Positions 47,501 to 60,014 of a stretch of DNA of 64,000 nucleotides are shown here, in pieces. The translations under genes were made by a program, and so were the position numbers. Each line of letters begins with the position of its first letter. Within the stretch, counting starts at the first letter, position 1. The notes beneath the pieces are model-generated. The model did not search any database, was not told the DNA's origin, and was given only the letters and a program-made list of their open reading frames with translations. Origin of the DNA: Marsupella aquatica (taxonomy: Eukaryota; Marchantiophyta); contig OZ316895.1 in NCBI GenBank assembly GCA_973895155.1, positions 6,448,001-6,512,000 on the forward strand, written 5' to 3'.

Positions 47501-48980
47501 TAACTTAATCATTTATGCCTCCTCCCCGCCCTAAAATGATTGCCTTGCATAAATTACTATCCACATTGCTTATAGATACACGTCCTCATGTTTTGAACAA
47601 AACTAATTTGAATAGTGAGGAAGGGTGGAGACACACAGAAATGAAGAGCTTTTTTCGTTAAGAAAGTGATGGGGGAGAGGAAGAGAGATTAATGTTACGT
47701 TAATAAAAAAAGTGATGGGGGGCAAGAAGAGAGAATAATGAGGAGCTTTTTAGACTGTCTACTAAGAACGAGATGGGGAAGGGAGAGAGAGAGAGAGGAA
47801 GCAGTTTTTAGAGTAAGTTACAATAATACGATCAATCACTGGGGAGGGTGAAAGATTTATATAAGCGTGGGACGATTGCAGCAGTCAGTACTTAGTTTGT
47901 GGTGTGCCCATACCACAAGTAGGGTAACCTTGATCTTGTATCTTTGTTACTCCATAAGAAACTGGAATTAAATTAAGCATGATTATATTTAGACGACTAT
48001 AGCATAAACTTGCAATGACAGTTAATTTAATTGGATAACTTGGTTGCTAATGTAGCCTGTTAATTCAACACTGTACCTGAAGACGGATGGGCCTTAGAAT
48101 TGAACCAAGGAGATGTGAACGGAGGGCAGAGTTTGCGAGGCTTGTTAATATGAGGGTCTACAAAATGATCTTCGCGGATTCTAGTGCATTCATCACCTTC
48201 ATCACGCGTCATCATCTGCGCAGTTGAACATAGTTGCCAATCATTCAATGGGCGCGATCTAGAGTTTGATATTGTCTCCAGTTCATGTCCTAGCAATTTA
48301 ACTGCATCCCAAGTGTCGAGATGCGAGCAAAGGCTCTCCACCCCTAGATGCAATTGAGGTGCCTCTTCAGGATGATTCTCCCTTGCTGTCCAGTCTAGAG
48401 GAGGTGCGATCACATCCTTGGCTTGGTAGTTGGATACGTCTAGCAGACAACTCAACCATGCTCTCCCAGCAGCGTTTCCGATGTTTTCCAGGGGGAATTG
48501 ATCATTTGTAGTTGATGGTGTGAAGGATTGTATTTCATCGCTTGAATCTTTGTCATTGGCAAAGAACTGAATTTCCTTACTTGAATCTTGGTCATTGGCA
48601 AAGAATTGCATTTCAGTACTTGAATCCTTGTCGTTGGCATAGTGGCCTATTAGACATGGCTCCCTTGCGTTTGATTCTGGTTGCATTTGTTCTTCCAAAC
48701 AGGGATCAATCTCTGAATTGAAGGTTGATGGTGGGAGTTTTTTGTTTCTGGTCCAGAGGCGTAGTTTCTCATCCCAAACTACGGGTGAAGTCTCTGTGTT
48801 TGAGCTGTCTACAGGTCCATGTGGTGATCGGTACGTCCTAGCCATCGTTGTGTGGGATGCTATCAGGGGAAGGAGATCAATTTGCATGCACCTTGGACTC
48901 CTTTTCATATTTGCTTTGAACATTTGATCTCCACGAGCCTTATTTATAGATGGTGGTGGAGAAGCAGATAACGGGGTCAT
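44547..48980 (-). CDS. four-exon gene for an unrecognised 607-residue protein
   Basis: Exons 48077-48980, 46237-46530, 45087-45375 and 44547-44883 have consistent GT-AG borders and phases (1, 1, 2) and end at a TGA, which argues for a real gene. Exon 1 encodes a soluble, polar region with a triple repeat of about 14 residues (FFANDQDSSKEIQ type, about 48545-48650). Exon 2 is Asn/Asp/Gly-rich. Exons 3 and 4 look globular, with GGRVSLYNPGGHVTLYKDP, YDFGDGDIVIRLGKF, EGDLVVRAVPGEYNWGLYWW and VRANGTCMVVELYYREL. The two GD[IL]V[IV]R segments suggest an internal duplication. No signal peptide or membrane helix is obvious. I recognise no family. The ATG at 48980 is the first in the open frame. An upstream acceptor-like AATAATGCAG suggests a 5' UTR intron. 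Confidence 0.62.
47195..47247. repeat. (AAAAG)n microsatellite in intron 1 of the orphan gene
   Basis: About ten AAAAG units with one AAAG interruption. Confidence 0.9.
48545..48655 (-). repeat. triplicated 42-bp unit inside orphan exon 1
   Basis: Three consecutive in-frame copies of a unit containing CTTGAATCTTTGTCATTGGC encode ANDKDSS, ANDQDSS and ANDKDSS repeats. Copy differences are mostly single bases. Confidence 0.85.
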
Positions 48981-49379
48981 GATGATCACCCTGCATTATT
49001 CACTTCAAATGAATTTCTGTGGCTTTGATCCTTGATTAGTGATGCTGTACCATCAAATCACATGAGACAGCCAAAATTCAAGCTCTCTTTGGTTGAATGA
49101 AGTCCTAAGGGTAACATTGGAACACCTCTTGATCTTATTCCATGGAACACCTTTTAAATCTTGCCAAAGATTATTCTACATATACCAAAACCCTCCATTC
49201 CGTAGGGTTTGGGACTGTGCAGACCTTTTGGTCAGCTTCCCTTTTTTGGGCAGGTAAGAAGACTGCAAACTAGGCATGGCAAAATGCTGTGGAAACGATA
49301 ATTTGCGTCACCAATCTGCACATGAAGACAGTCTCAGACAATCAATTTATGCATTGGTATTCATAGCTCATCATTCGTG

Positions 49380-49590
49380 TTAGTGTTCTTTTGCAATACG
49401 TTCACGAAGAATCGCAAGGCCTACAAGAAATCCTAGACCGAACCCAATGACCAACCCTAAGAGTGTATATATGTCATCTTTCTCCATATAGTAATTTGGT
49501 ATCAGGTTTTGAGATACAAAAATGCCTGGCTTACAAAGTCGGGTTCCCGTATTGACGTTTATTATCGTAATCGAATGGAACCTTCCATTA
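49380..49590 (-). pseudogene. short ORF with a C-terminal-type membrane helix
   Basis: The minus-strand frame ends ...NYYMEKDDIYTLLGLVI, GFGLGFLVGLAIL, RERIAKEH, stop. Acidic residues, then a Gly-rich transmembrane helix and a short basic tail resemble the end of LRR receptor-like proteins, but no LRR units are seen upstream. The first Met in the frame is at 49487 (36 codons). It may be an orphan terminal exon or a fragment. Confidence 0.22.
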
Positions 49591-49599
49591 CAGGGTCAC

Positions 49600-52362
49600 A
49601 TTAGGAGAGGAGAGCAAAATCCTACTCCAATTTTCAACGCAACATCCAGTGATTTTAACAAATAGTAAACATCTAGTGTACATATCGTTCAATTACAGAT
49701 ATAGTGGTAATCGTCAATTTTGTTTTGCATAGCACCTAGATTCTTTAAAGAAAAAAGAGTAGGTAACTTGTAAGGGAACTACTGGGTCCCTACTGTAGAC
49801 TGTTAGAGTACGTTAGTTCCATTCCCCAACGTTGGCTGCCTAATCAAAATTGAGAGTTTGATCTTGTCATTTGTTTTGTTTCGAAAGTTTTTCAGCTTTT
49901 TCTTCTTCTTTTCACACTGTGATCGCGCAATTGAATGTCCGCACAATTTGAATCTAAAACAATTATTCTCTCGCATAGAAAAAGTCGGATTTCAGAATCC
50001 AGTTCAGTTGCAGCTACTGTAGCTAAAGTCTGGACTGTAGCGGGGCTGTAGCTAGCATAATGTCTAGACTGATAACGCTGAAATGACGTACCCTTTCAAT
50101 GGTTGGATTATACCCTTTGAGCTGATGCTTACAAACGAATTTTCTTTCAGCGCCCTTTCAGGCTAAGCCTCTCGATCAGTCTCCTTAATTACAGTTCCAC
50201 TTTCATAGAAGAGCCAACAGAAAAGGTTGGGTTTAAATTAGTGGGTGTTGAGGATGACTGTAAAATATAGGCAATTAATTTCCAAGACGGAGGAGTTGCA
50301 GCCCACATTTTCAAGAGTCAGAGACATCGCTTCCAAATATTTGGGCCACAGTTAAGGGGTTCTATTCCACGTACACAACTCCACACGCCTTCACGAATAA
50401 AAATACTCTTGAAAATCCCACAGATGTGTGATTGAAAGAGCTTCTCTAGTTTCAGTTAGCTCCTTTCAGAAGGAAATTAATTGAAGCTCTTCAATCAATG
50501 TGTTTCCACTTGACAGCTAGGTAAGTACTGCAGAGGTTCTACACATCTCTCACCAGTGACCAGGTTCGAAACCGTGCAGGGCTCTATGTCGAGCTGGAAT
50601 AGCTTAAATGACCATTCAACCATTAATGTATCGTTATGCTGTCTATGAAGGACTCAACGACGAGTTCTACTGTTGAGGTTGTGCACCACAGTCGGTTAAG
50701 TTGATAAGTAGGTGGAGAATAGCTTAAGGTCGAACAATTGTCGACAGATTTAATTGATAAAATGTGTTCTGACTTGCTATGGATTGAAAGAGCTACAGAA
50801 GTGCCAAAGAAGAATTGTTCTGGCCGCCCATATTGATCGATATTCAAGCTTGTACCAGATTTTGCTAAAATTTCCAATCCTCCAGTCCATAGTACTTGAG
50901 TTGAAACCGCTTGAACAGTGTTGCGCCTTGAATGCATTTTGCAGAATCTGCATCCCTGTATAAGATCTCAGGGTTTCCATATCAACCACTGAGGGCCGAA
51001 CGTATATATATACACGTACTCATGATTTTGCTTTTTGCTGTCTTGGAACCCGGACCTCCTCACTCGACTGTCATTGGAACCATGTATTAATTAGCGGCTT
51101 TCCTGATTTCCCAATGGAATACTCCTTCCAGAGTTTTACAGCCTTTTGATGCATCCACTCTGTTATATTGCATGGCTGAACGTACTTACTGAACGGTGAG
51201 AGTGCCTCCAGTGGCACAAAGAGTTGCTCAGATGGAGTTGAGATTTAAGAGCAGATTCTAGATACCGGTTTCACTTGTAGAATAGTTGCTTATACGGAAG
51301 CTAAGCTTCTAATGTACTTAGGACTCCAAATGTTTGCTTGGTTTTTGAGCCCTGCCCCTTCTATTAGCTTTTTTCGGGGCTTTTTTAGTTTTGCATTTTG
51401 ATGGAAGCAAGACTGGCGTAGCACTTCACAAGTATCCTCCCCACCCGCAGAATCAAGAAAATTGTAGGACACGAAACGAGCGACAACTGGTTTCTCTGGG
51501 AATGTGAATAACGATTGCTTCTTAGAAGCAAAGATCGAAATCGAAACTCGAGCGTAGCCCGATTAGAGACAAGAACACTCGATTGGGTTCGTCGCGTACA
51601 ATTCAAAAGTGAATAAGAACTTAACAGGAAAACCTGCACGACGATGGCAAGGCTCGATACCCAGCTAGGGGAAACCTTCATGACCTCGTATGTATCGGGT
51701 GCTGCACGGCGCAAAGGTCACAATATTTGGACGAGGTAAGTTGAACCAGCAACAAGAAAAAACATTACGGAATACAGAACGAAGGAAATCGAATGCCAGC
51801 TGAACTTGCGGACTTGTCAAGAAAAATCTCCCATGAACGAATTAACCAAAAAGACAAATTCACCGAGATTACGCTAGTCAGTAGTGACATACAGTTCTCC
51901 AAAACCTTCTCCAAAACCGTTGTTCACTTTGAGGTGTGGCATGGGTATGGGTACAGTAGATCGACCAGATGGTGACCTCCACATGCAAATATACCCACGC
52001 GCAGCTCGTGATAAGGAGACTGTTTATCAAATCAAGGGTCACGTCTCAAGTCCATAAATTCATGTGATCGCGAGCTGGCGGCCGAGATGTAACTCGTTGA
52101 GAGTATCTAAACCTATCATTTATCCAGAAATGCCATGGATTTGAGGTGAGTGGCTTCTTTCCCTGGAGGGCTGGAGGGTGCTGTACACAACCTCAGTGCA
52201 TCTTGGGTTTACGTACGATATGGCGATGCAAGTTTTGCAGGGTTTGCACCTTCTTTAGTACTTCCTTTTCCGTGCCATAACTTGCTGTGGTACAGTGGCT
52301 GACGTATTAACGAATGCAGATTGTCTTGGTCAAATGTTTGGATCAACGTAAGAGGCCCTTTC
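49600..52362. other. intergenic, no gene seen
   Basis: Short open frames only, none with recognisable content. An alternating TA stretch lies at about 51001-51020. Confidence 0.45.
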
Positions 52363-53200
52363 CAGTGAACTCTCGATAAATGCACTCTCCATAAACATTT
52401 ACCCTGGATTATTGCATGTCATCTTGTTCTTCCCCTTTTTTTTACACGGGATAAGTGGTTTTTAAGCATTTTTTTTAAGTGCACATAGAGCTAAAATCAT
52501 TTCGCTAAACGATAACTTTCTACACACTTACCCTGGATAGGTGATTGAATGCGCTTATTTGTAAATGCATAAACTCCAGACATGTCATTTACTGATAAAG
52601 GCATGCCCATTATTAGTAGAGTACATAATGCACTTAAGGAGTGTGGGCAAAGAATTAGGGCAGGGATTAAGGTACGAGGCTGACTACAGGGTCCATAGAG
52701 CATGCGAACACTGCTGCGCACTGTAGCTCGTGGTACTATAGCTCGTGAATCATTGGGGTAGTCGGGTGGAATCAACATGGAGGAAAGGAAGGTGACAACA
52801 CTGACTCACAAGCAGAAGGTTAGCAAGAAATGTGTCGCCACAAGCAAAAGCATCCAGAGCTCACAAACAAAGCTCTAGTTGAATGGGCTTCAGAAACATT
52901 TGGCGCTTAGGTACATCAAACTATTGTTGATAGAATCTTGAAGAAATCTTTCTCATTGCTTGCCAATGTGACTGCAAATGAAGTCAAACAAAATCGTAGT
53001 GCACTTTACCCAGATCTGGAAGAAACCCTGGATAATTACACATTTAACAAAGGATCCCAAATTAAGCACACTTATCTATTACAACACTTATCTATTACAG
53101 CACTTTTAGTGGGATGTGCGCTTATCAAGTTATGCAACACCTGCTTAAGTGCATGATAGATCCTTCTTCCCGAGAGGGTGCGTTTATCCAGAGTTCACTG
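52363..53200 (+). mobile_element. pogo/Tigger-like DNA transposon remnant
   Basis: Terminal inverted repeats of about 27 bp match at about 24 positions. The left begins CAGTGAACTCTCGATAAATG and the right, reverse-complemented, CAGTGAACTCTGGATAAACG. A TA follows the right end, as expected for the Tc1/mariner superfamily, but the left flank reads TC. Inside, at about 52850-53020, a broken frame reads HPELTNKALVEWASETFGA, stop, VHQTIVDRILKKSFSLLAN, which fits the second helix-turn-helix of a CENP-B/pogo transposase N-terminus. The catalytic DDE domain is missing, so at 838 bp this is an internally deleted copy. Confidence 0.8.
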
Positions 53201-54690
53201 TATTCATTTTAGTTAAATTCTTAGAAGTAAGTAAAGGGTAACCATTAAACCATGTGATCAGATGATTGAGGATCCCTCACGAGTCAATATTTCATTCGTG
53301 GTTTTCCTTAGCTTCCAATTCCTTTGAAGAAGGGGTGATGTAATTGGGGCCTTTGCACAGAGTATAGAAAATTTCATGAGATGAACCCCCAAGATTTTTA
53401 TTGATTGTAACAATGTTTGGACTTCAAGGGTTTTTGTTTTGTGGGCAGATGAGCTGAAAAGAATGTCGGTAGGTGGGGCAGAGCTACCTTAGGTCAATTG
53501 AACCCTTCCACATGGCTGGTGCAAATGGGCTGTCTGTTACCCGTTTACTGAACTTAGTGTCATGTAGGTGGCAAAGGCTTCAGATAGTTGAAAATTCACA
53601 AAAATATAATGTGGTGACCCAGAGTACTTTACACGGAAACTTATGGTTTGATAAAAACAAAAAAGACTGAGGCAACTCCTGTCTTTTTTATCAAACGGGA
53701 TATGTCATGGCCACCTCTCTCCCTTGAGAACATGAGCAAAATGGCTCCTTTGGACTGAACAGTAAGACCTAATAGCTCACGTATCACAGTTGAGGAAAAG
53801 GGTTTACTTCCTGACTGTCATGGGGAGGCTGTACTTAGAATAAAGCAAAGCAATCTATTTAATATGAATAAATTAGCCCAATGGAGTGCCTTGCACAAGT
53901 GCACTGAGGACGAGGCAAGGACAGCAAGGGGATGGGACTGCAGGGAAGTAGGGAGGGCTTACATGGAGGTGTTGTTGACCAATCAAAAATAGTGATGAAA
54001 AACAATATTGAGTGAATGACAAGGATCTCTTCCCCTCTAAATGACAGACTATAAAAATATGAGCAAGAGAATGGGCGGGATTGGATCTTATAGACTATTG
54101 GTGACCTAAAGGATTCCTTTCTACGGGACATACTCGTTGGGCTTTTTGCCTTTGGTCTCCTCAGGTTTCTTTTTTGTGTTCTCCCCTTTATGGGAACTTT
54201 GATGGAGGGAGGCGGTCCTTACAATAAAGCGAAGGAACCTAAATTAAAATAAAGGGTTGCTAGGGAACATTTTGGACTTTTTGGCTTTTGGCGCTCTGTA
54301 GGGTTCCCTTTTGTGTTCTCTCCTTTACAAGGTCTTTGGCCCCTGGTCTGAGTGTACTGGTTTGGCCCTTTTTGTTATTTGACAGTCTAGTATGTAGGAA
54401 GGAATACACATTGATAATATACCAGTATATTCCTAATGACAAAACTGACCGGCTCCTCAGCTACTCTCATCTCACATTTCCACAGGAGTTTCTAAACTCC
54501 ACATAATAACGGTGGCCGTCATCCCACCACAGCAAATGAATTAAAATCATATTCAGCCCCATTGGTATGGTAAATTGGATGCCTTTGAACTCGAATGAAA
54601 TCTCGCAAAAGCTTCTATAGTGCACGTGAAGATTGTGGCCCTTCAGAGAATGTACCACATGGCCAGACCTAACTTGCTACCATGATGCCC
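53201..54690. other. intergenic, no gene seen
   Basis: Several short open frames with no recognisable content. Two similar stretches with TTTGGC(C)TTT...GTTCTC occur around 54140-54185 and 54275-54325, suggesting a small duplication. Confidence 0.4.
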
Positions 54691-54693
54691 CTG

Positions 54694-54790
54694 TCTCAAT
54701 GGACACACTTTTAGATATTAGTTATTCTCTGTCTCCCTCTCTCTCAATGGACACACTTTTAGATATTAGTTATCCTCTGTCTCTCCCTCT
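54694..54790. repeat. two-copy 48-bp tandem repeat
   Basis: TCAATGGACACACTTTTAGA plus TATTAGTTATxCTCTGTCTC occurs twice in a row with a period of 48 bp. Confidence 0.9.
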
Positions 54791-56349
54791 CTCGGGTTTG
54801 GATACTTCTCTTCTCACATTACTACTGTAATCGTTCCCTGTTTGAATATAGACAAATGCTTGAGGGAGTGTCTGAAACACTTGTTTCAGTCCATCAAGTG
54901 CTTGTATTAGAAGAAATTTGAAAGCAATTTCGAAGTTGGCAAACAACTGATTTGAATTGTAAGAAACTTTTCTTTCTTTCTCTCATCTCCCTCTGTATCT
55001 CTTTTTCTGGTTTTGGGGTACATAGATAAGATCATTAGCTGGCCTTGCAGTGGCTTGTCTTGCCTTCTATGTATTTACTTGTAGAGTAAATCGGATCCAT
55101 ATCATCAAGGAGAGGAATTAACTCTTTGACTAGCACAGCCACTTGCGAGTCTTGTAGTGCTATTTTGCGATCTCCTGGACTGACAGCTCCATTGGACATT
55201 GAGAAGTAGCATGACTTGGCTACAAAGATGGCTATTCTTAAGTTATCACATGTCACACTGTCAAGGCACAGAAAAGACCAAACTGGGAGATAGGATCCCA
55301 AAAGGAAAGAGACATAATAAAAGGAATATACAAACTTTTTACAGAAAAGTGTCAAACAGAGTACAAAAGAATAAACAAAAGAGGTCCCAAGTGAACAAAA
55401 CCAAAAGAAAAAAAAGTAAGTAAAGGAAACCCCTAAAAATCAAGAAAAAAAACTAAAATTATTGCAAATAAACGGAAGTCCTCGTCATTCCTAATAAATG
55501 TGACAAAAAACTAATGACCCACATCAAGCGTCAAAATTACAAGGGGCAACAAGGAAACTACAGGAAGGCCAAGGAGCCAAAAAGGTAGAATAGTGACATT
55601 GGGTTGAGTCCTTTTCGTTCCGTAGTACGGTATAAAAGCTGAACAAACGAGGATGGCTCTCAAAACGGATGAAGATAAATATAATGCGTCTTGGCAGGCA
55701 TCCAGGCTCGTTATCACATGCGCAATATCTCGTCGTAACTACTAATTTACGTACTTGTAGGGAAAGATGCAGCAACAAATATTGTTCTTTGTGGCTACGA
55801 GACAGCATCAACATAGATCAGAAGTTGGAACCAACAGCGACGGTAAATGTGTATCTATAGCAACCCAGAACCCAGGTCCGAAGCATAGCTGCATTGGATG
55901 TCCTCCGATAATTGAGATCCGCTTCTCTTCAGTTAATGCACAAGGTCATTGACACTCTCAGCAATTATGTCAGTTGGATAGGATGTCTACAACTCGGACC
56001 CCATAAGGGCCTCAGCCAATTGGTGGGTTTTAGATATTACATAAATATGCCCAAAACTTTGTGGTCATGTTATTGTCTTAATGTATGTCTACTCTGACCT
56101 TTAGTCGTCACTCAGGACGACATTTTGTCTCTTTTAAATGTACTTTCTAGTAGACTTTCTCCAATCGTCATTGGTATTTGGTAAGATTCTTCTTTGACCA
56201 CGTGAAAGGTTTCTACTCGGGTATTCACTTATTATTCATAGGTTTGTTCTTTTCTGTGTTGTCTTAGACTCTTGTGCACAGCAACGAGCTCAAACCTCCG
56301 TGACCACACAATCCTCTACAACTAGAATAATTATATTTGCAAGAATCCT

Positions 56350-56411
56350 CACGACCGTGGTAAGAGGAATGGGCATCAAAATCATTACAATTACATGACA
56401 CCCATCTGGTT
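56350..56411. repeat. 62-bp perfect direct repeat, copy 1
   Basis: It begins CACGACCGTGGTAAGAGGAA and ends ATGACACCCATCTGGTT. It is identical to 56808-56869. Confidence 0.93.
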
Positions 56412-56807
56412 TCGTGCTACATTTTTGGTATCAACTGTCCCACCAGAAATAATGTCATCAGTGTTTCGGGTAACACTCATTGAATCACTTGCAATTGTTG
56501 CGAATAAGGAAACTTGCAGCTTGGATGGACTTCCAGATTTGCCAAATTCTGATAGATTTTTGCACCTGGGCGGACTCGAGCAAAACCCTCTATCTGTTCA
56601 TATATAGTACAGATTACACGGATGAGTAAAAAAGGCAACTGAAGAAGCCAATCATCTATGAAAATGTGTAGGTCTCTCAATTCTCTACTGAATTTGATGA
56701 TATTAGGCTCAGAGGAAAGATCTTTCCAAGTAGTTTCTAACAAACACCAGAAAATAAGATTGATTTCATAGAGGGAGATACCAAATGTAAGTTAGTAACT
56801 GAATACC

Positions 56808-56869
56808 CACGACCGTGGTAAGAGGAATGGGCATCAAAATCATTACAATTACATGACACCCATCTGGTT
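56808..56869. repeat. 62-bp perfect direct repeat, copy 2
   Basis: It is identical to 56350-56411. This copy is bracketed by GTTAGTAACT on both sides, while copy 1 is not, which suggests copy 2 is the inserted one. Confidence 0.93.
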
Positions 56870-59497
56870 AGTAACTTACATCTGGTTAGTGTGGACAAGT
56901 GACTGATGGAAAGATTTTTGGAAATTCATTACTCTCTCAATGATTTATGAAAACTAAAAGATATTAGACTGATGGTGTCACGTCCATTGGCTCCGTCCAT
57001 GGGCTCCGTCCATGGGCTCGGTCCAGTTTGACCTTGATTCAAGTCTTTGTGAGATACACAATTAGTGTCAGTAATATTAACTACTGTATACTTGTACTTG
57101 GGCGGCATCATCCCGCTCATAAACTCGTTCAGCTCCACGGCCATAGCCCAGAAAAGCTGTGGCCGGTATTTCCCGGTTATTATGCACCGACAAGAGTAAC
57201 CGCCGACTACACACTCATTTCGTCACGAAGGAAAAGGATCTGGTACCGCTGACTCACCGTATCGTAACCCGAGCAGCGACTGGCTGCCATTGCAACGTAC
57301 TACAGTTCCCCGATCAGGGTCCACCAAGAGCATGAAAGATGGCGACTATCCTTCTGCCCCCGTGCTCCGCCCATCTTTCCCTCACCACGCTCGGTCGTCC
57401 ACTCGTTTCGCCCATCTTTCTTTCCAGGTTCCCTCCTTCTTTCCCTCACCCTCTCGGTCGTCCACTCTTTTTCTTCCACTGTACATGTCTGGTCTCTTCC
57501 ACGGAGCGGTCGCACTTGTGGGGCCCAGGGCGGGAATCGAAGGCAAAAACTGGACGAATGATAAGCTGCCGTCGATCTGATTTGGCCCCACCATCTCTCA
57601 GGCCTCAGGGAAAGCGATATGATTGGAGTCCGGACTCCAGAGCAGGAGCAAAAGAGGACGCCAAGAGTCGCATCTAGAGAATCTCAGCATCATTCGCTTT
57701 CAAATTAAATATAGCTTTCCGTCTTTTCAGGGTCTTTTTACAGGTACGGTAACTAGACATGCATCATGCGTGGTATTTTAGATGTGTAGTTATGGGTACG
57801 GTAATTAGAGATGTTTTCCTACTATTTTAATAAAAGTAGAAGAGAATCTTCATATTAAATGTAACTGAATATTAACCTTGATATACTTAGAAACCCAAGA
57901 GATTTTATTTTTGCTAATATTAGTAAAAACTGAAGAGAATCTTCATAATCAGTAGATCTAACACTGACTTGTAGTTTATCTATTAATGCCCTGATTACAA
58001 GTGAAAATCATGAACTGCATTAAGGTAATACTAGCTCAAATACGGCATGTGCTCCCCTACCCAGACTCTCACAGCCCATTTTGTTTATAAACATGAGAAC
58101 TGCCCATTTTGTTCAAAAACATAATTTAAACATGAGAATTTGCTTTTACGAGACTTTGATCAAGAATCATATATACATAGAAAATGGAACATAGATATAA
58201 TTGTCTTCCTATGGATTACTTGTCTTATTGTAGATTGCAAACCCAATGCCCGTATTGCACGATTAGCAAGGCATGGAAGGTGAGGTGCAAAAGACAAGAC
58301 CGCGGCACAGATGGCGAGGCAGAGGATGTGTGGGAAGACCGGCAGGATGCACAGGAAGGTCTTTTTGGCCAATAGAACCGTGACAGAAAATAAATTAATC
58401 AATGAATGACCATGATTGCTTCCCGCCCATGTGACATTTAGTAAATAAACTATCGCCTACTGTAGAATGGGCGATAGCATATAATAGCATTTATTGAAAA
58501 AATTGGCCAATCACTGATAGAAACCGAGTCCCAAAACCCGATTCCCAATACCCGAATAAGCAGAGTAAGCAAAGAGAGGCAGCGATCGATCATCGATGGC
58601 AGTGGACCCGCTCAATGTCAATCACCACGGTGGTAGATTTACCCCATGCCGGCTCAGTAACAGTTTGGATAAGGCTAACTGAGGAATCAGGGTGAGAGAG
58701 AGAAAACAGACGTGGGGACCGACACGACGGCGACGGCCAGCCACGGCACCGAACCTAACCGGACCGGACACCATTAATGACCGGACCGCGGCGCTTCGGA
58801 TAGTTTTGGTGTAGTTACGGAGCTGATTGCTGAATCGCCGAAAAGCTCGTGCATAAGGGGAAACCAAACTCTACGGCCGTGACGAGGATCGACTAGGGCA
58901 TCGGAAACGAATATGAGGATCTCGGCTTTGCATATCCATAGCACATTCCTACATCATTCCTGCAATCGGAGATCCTCAAAAGGTTTCAATGCACCTCGCA
59001 ATTCTCCGCATTATGATACCGCGACAGCCGATGCGAAAGATCGGCTCCCGATGGACTGAAGGCACGCGTGGGAGAGCAGGTATGCCGAGGCGACAAGCAG
59101 CGGGGACTAGCAGATTCAGCAGCAGTTGAGGTGCCGATTGAGAGAGGTATCAGATTTTTTTCTCCCGGCCCGACGACAGAGAATTTTTCGTTGTTGTGGA
59201 ATGTGGTCGAGTGCGGTGACAGAACCTATAGAGAGAATGAATGCGTTAACTGAAAGTGAGAATCCGTGTGAACGAGGCGAGACAGTACTGTCTTGACGGG
59301 TTGACGGCCAATAGATAGCGCACAGGTATTATTATTATTGTTGCGCCTGTTGTGAATGTTACACGTCTGGTTGGGCCGTCTGGTTGGTCCCACTGGTCCA
59401 GGTCGTTCGTCCGGTACTAATGTCGTTCCTAGTCGAGGAGACGAAAGAAGAGGCGACGTGGTTGGCTTCGTTTTTACATTTTTCCTGTCACCGATCT

Positions 59498-59506
59498 CTA
59501 TTTAAG
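59498..59506 (+). promoter_or_regulatory. TATA-like box of BTA1
   Basis: CTATTTAAG lies about 510 bp before the BTA1 start codon in a region that becomes GC-richer, followed by a CT-rich leader. The position fits a long 5' UTR. Confidence 0.45.
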
Positions 59507-59825
59507 CTGGGTTACAGTGCCTCATTTCTTATAGTCTGACAGACAGGACGATACTCAGGGCGGGACGAAGGACTGGGCAGCCAAAGCTCCACTCTGCTCC
59601 CTCTTGCCTTCCCTCCGTTCCTACCCCCTATCAGTACTGCCTGCCATTCCTTGCTGTGTCACGACAGAGAAAGGTGACCGTCTTCGTCTTCCACCACCTC
59701 ACGATTTCAGCTACCGATCGTTGTTCCATTCGTCATCGTGGATTGCCTGTAGATCGAATAGATGAATCTGACTCTGCTCGAGTGTGACTGAACGCCTAAA
59801 CCCTTCCACTTTGTTCCCCTGCGCG

Positions 59826-59841
59826 CCCCCCCCCCCCCCCC
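59826..59841. repeat. poly-C run in the BTA1 leader
   Basis: Sixteen consecutive C bases about 175 bp upstream of the start codon. Confidence 0.9.
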
Positions 59842-60014
59842 TTCCCAAAGCGCTAGTCAGATAGCTCACATTGCGTCCGCATTGCATAACATTGCTCTGC
59901 TGGCAATCTCGTCGGCTCTTGTTATCTCATGTGTTGACGATGTGCCGCTTTTTCTTCGTCGTGCAGGTGCGGACATCTCTGTTTTGGGCGTTATCTTGGT
60001 GAGCTGCAGTAACG

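Larger units (their letters stand above)
54791..59490. other. intergenic between the pogo remnant and BTA1, no gene seen
   Basis: Apart from the repeats listed separately, nothing coding is supported. A-rich sequence lies at about 55370-55480. A CT-rich block at 57380-57480 contains CTCGGTCGTCCACTC twice. A CCGTCCATGGGCT tandem lies at about 56985-57020. Confidence 0.45.

Noticed and set aside
57290-57677. overlapping plus-strand frames of 96 and 112 codons
   Set aside because: Pyrimidine-rich low-complexity sequence with internal repeats; no splice context or domain.
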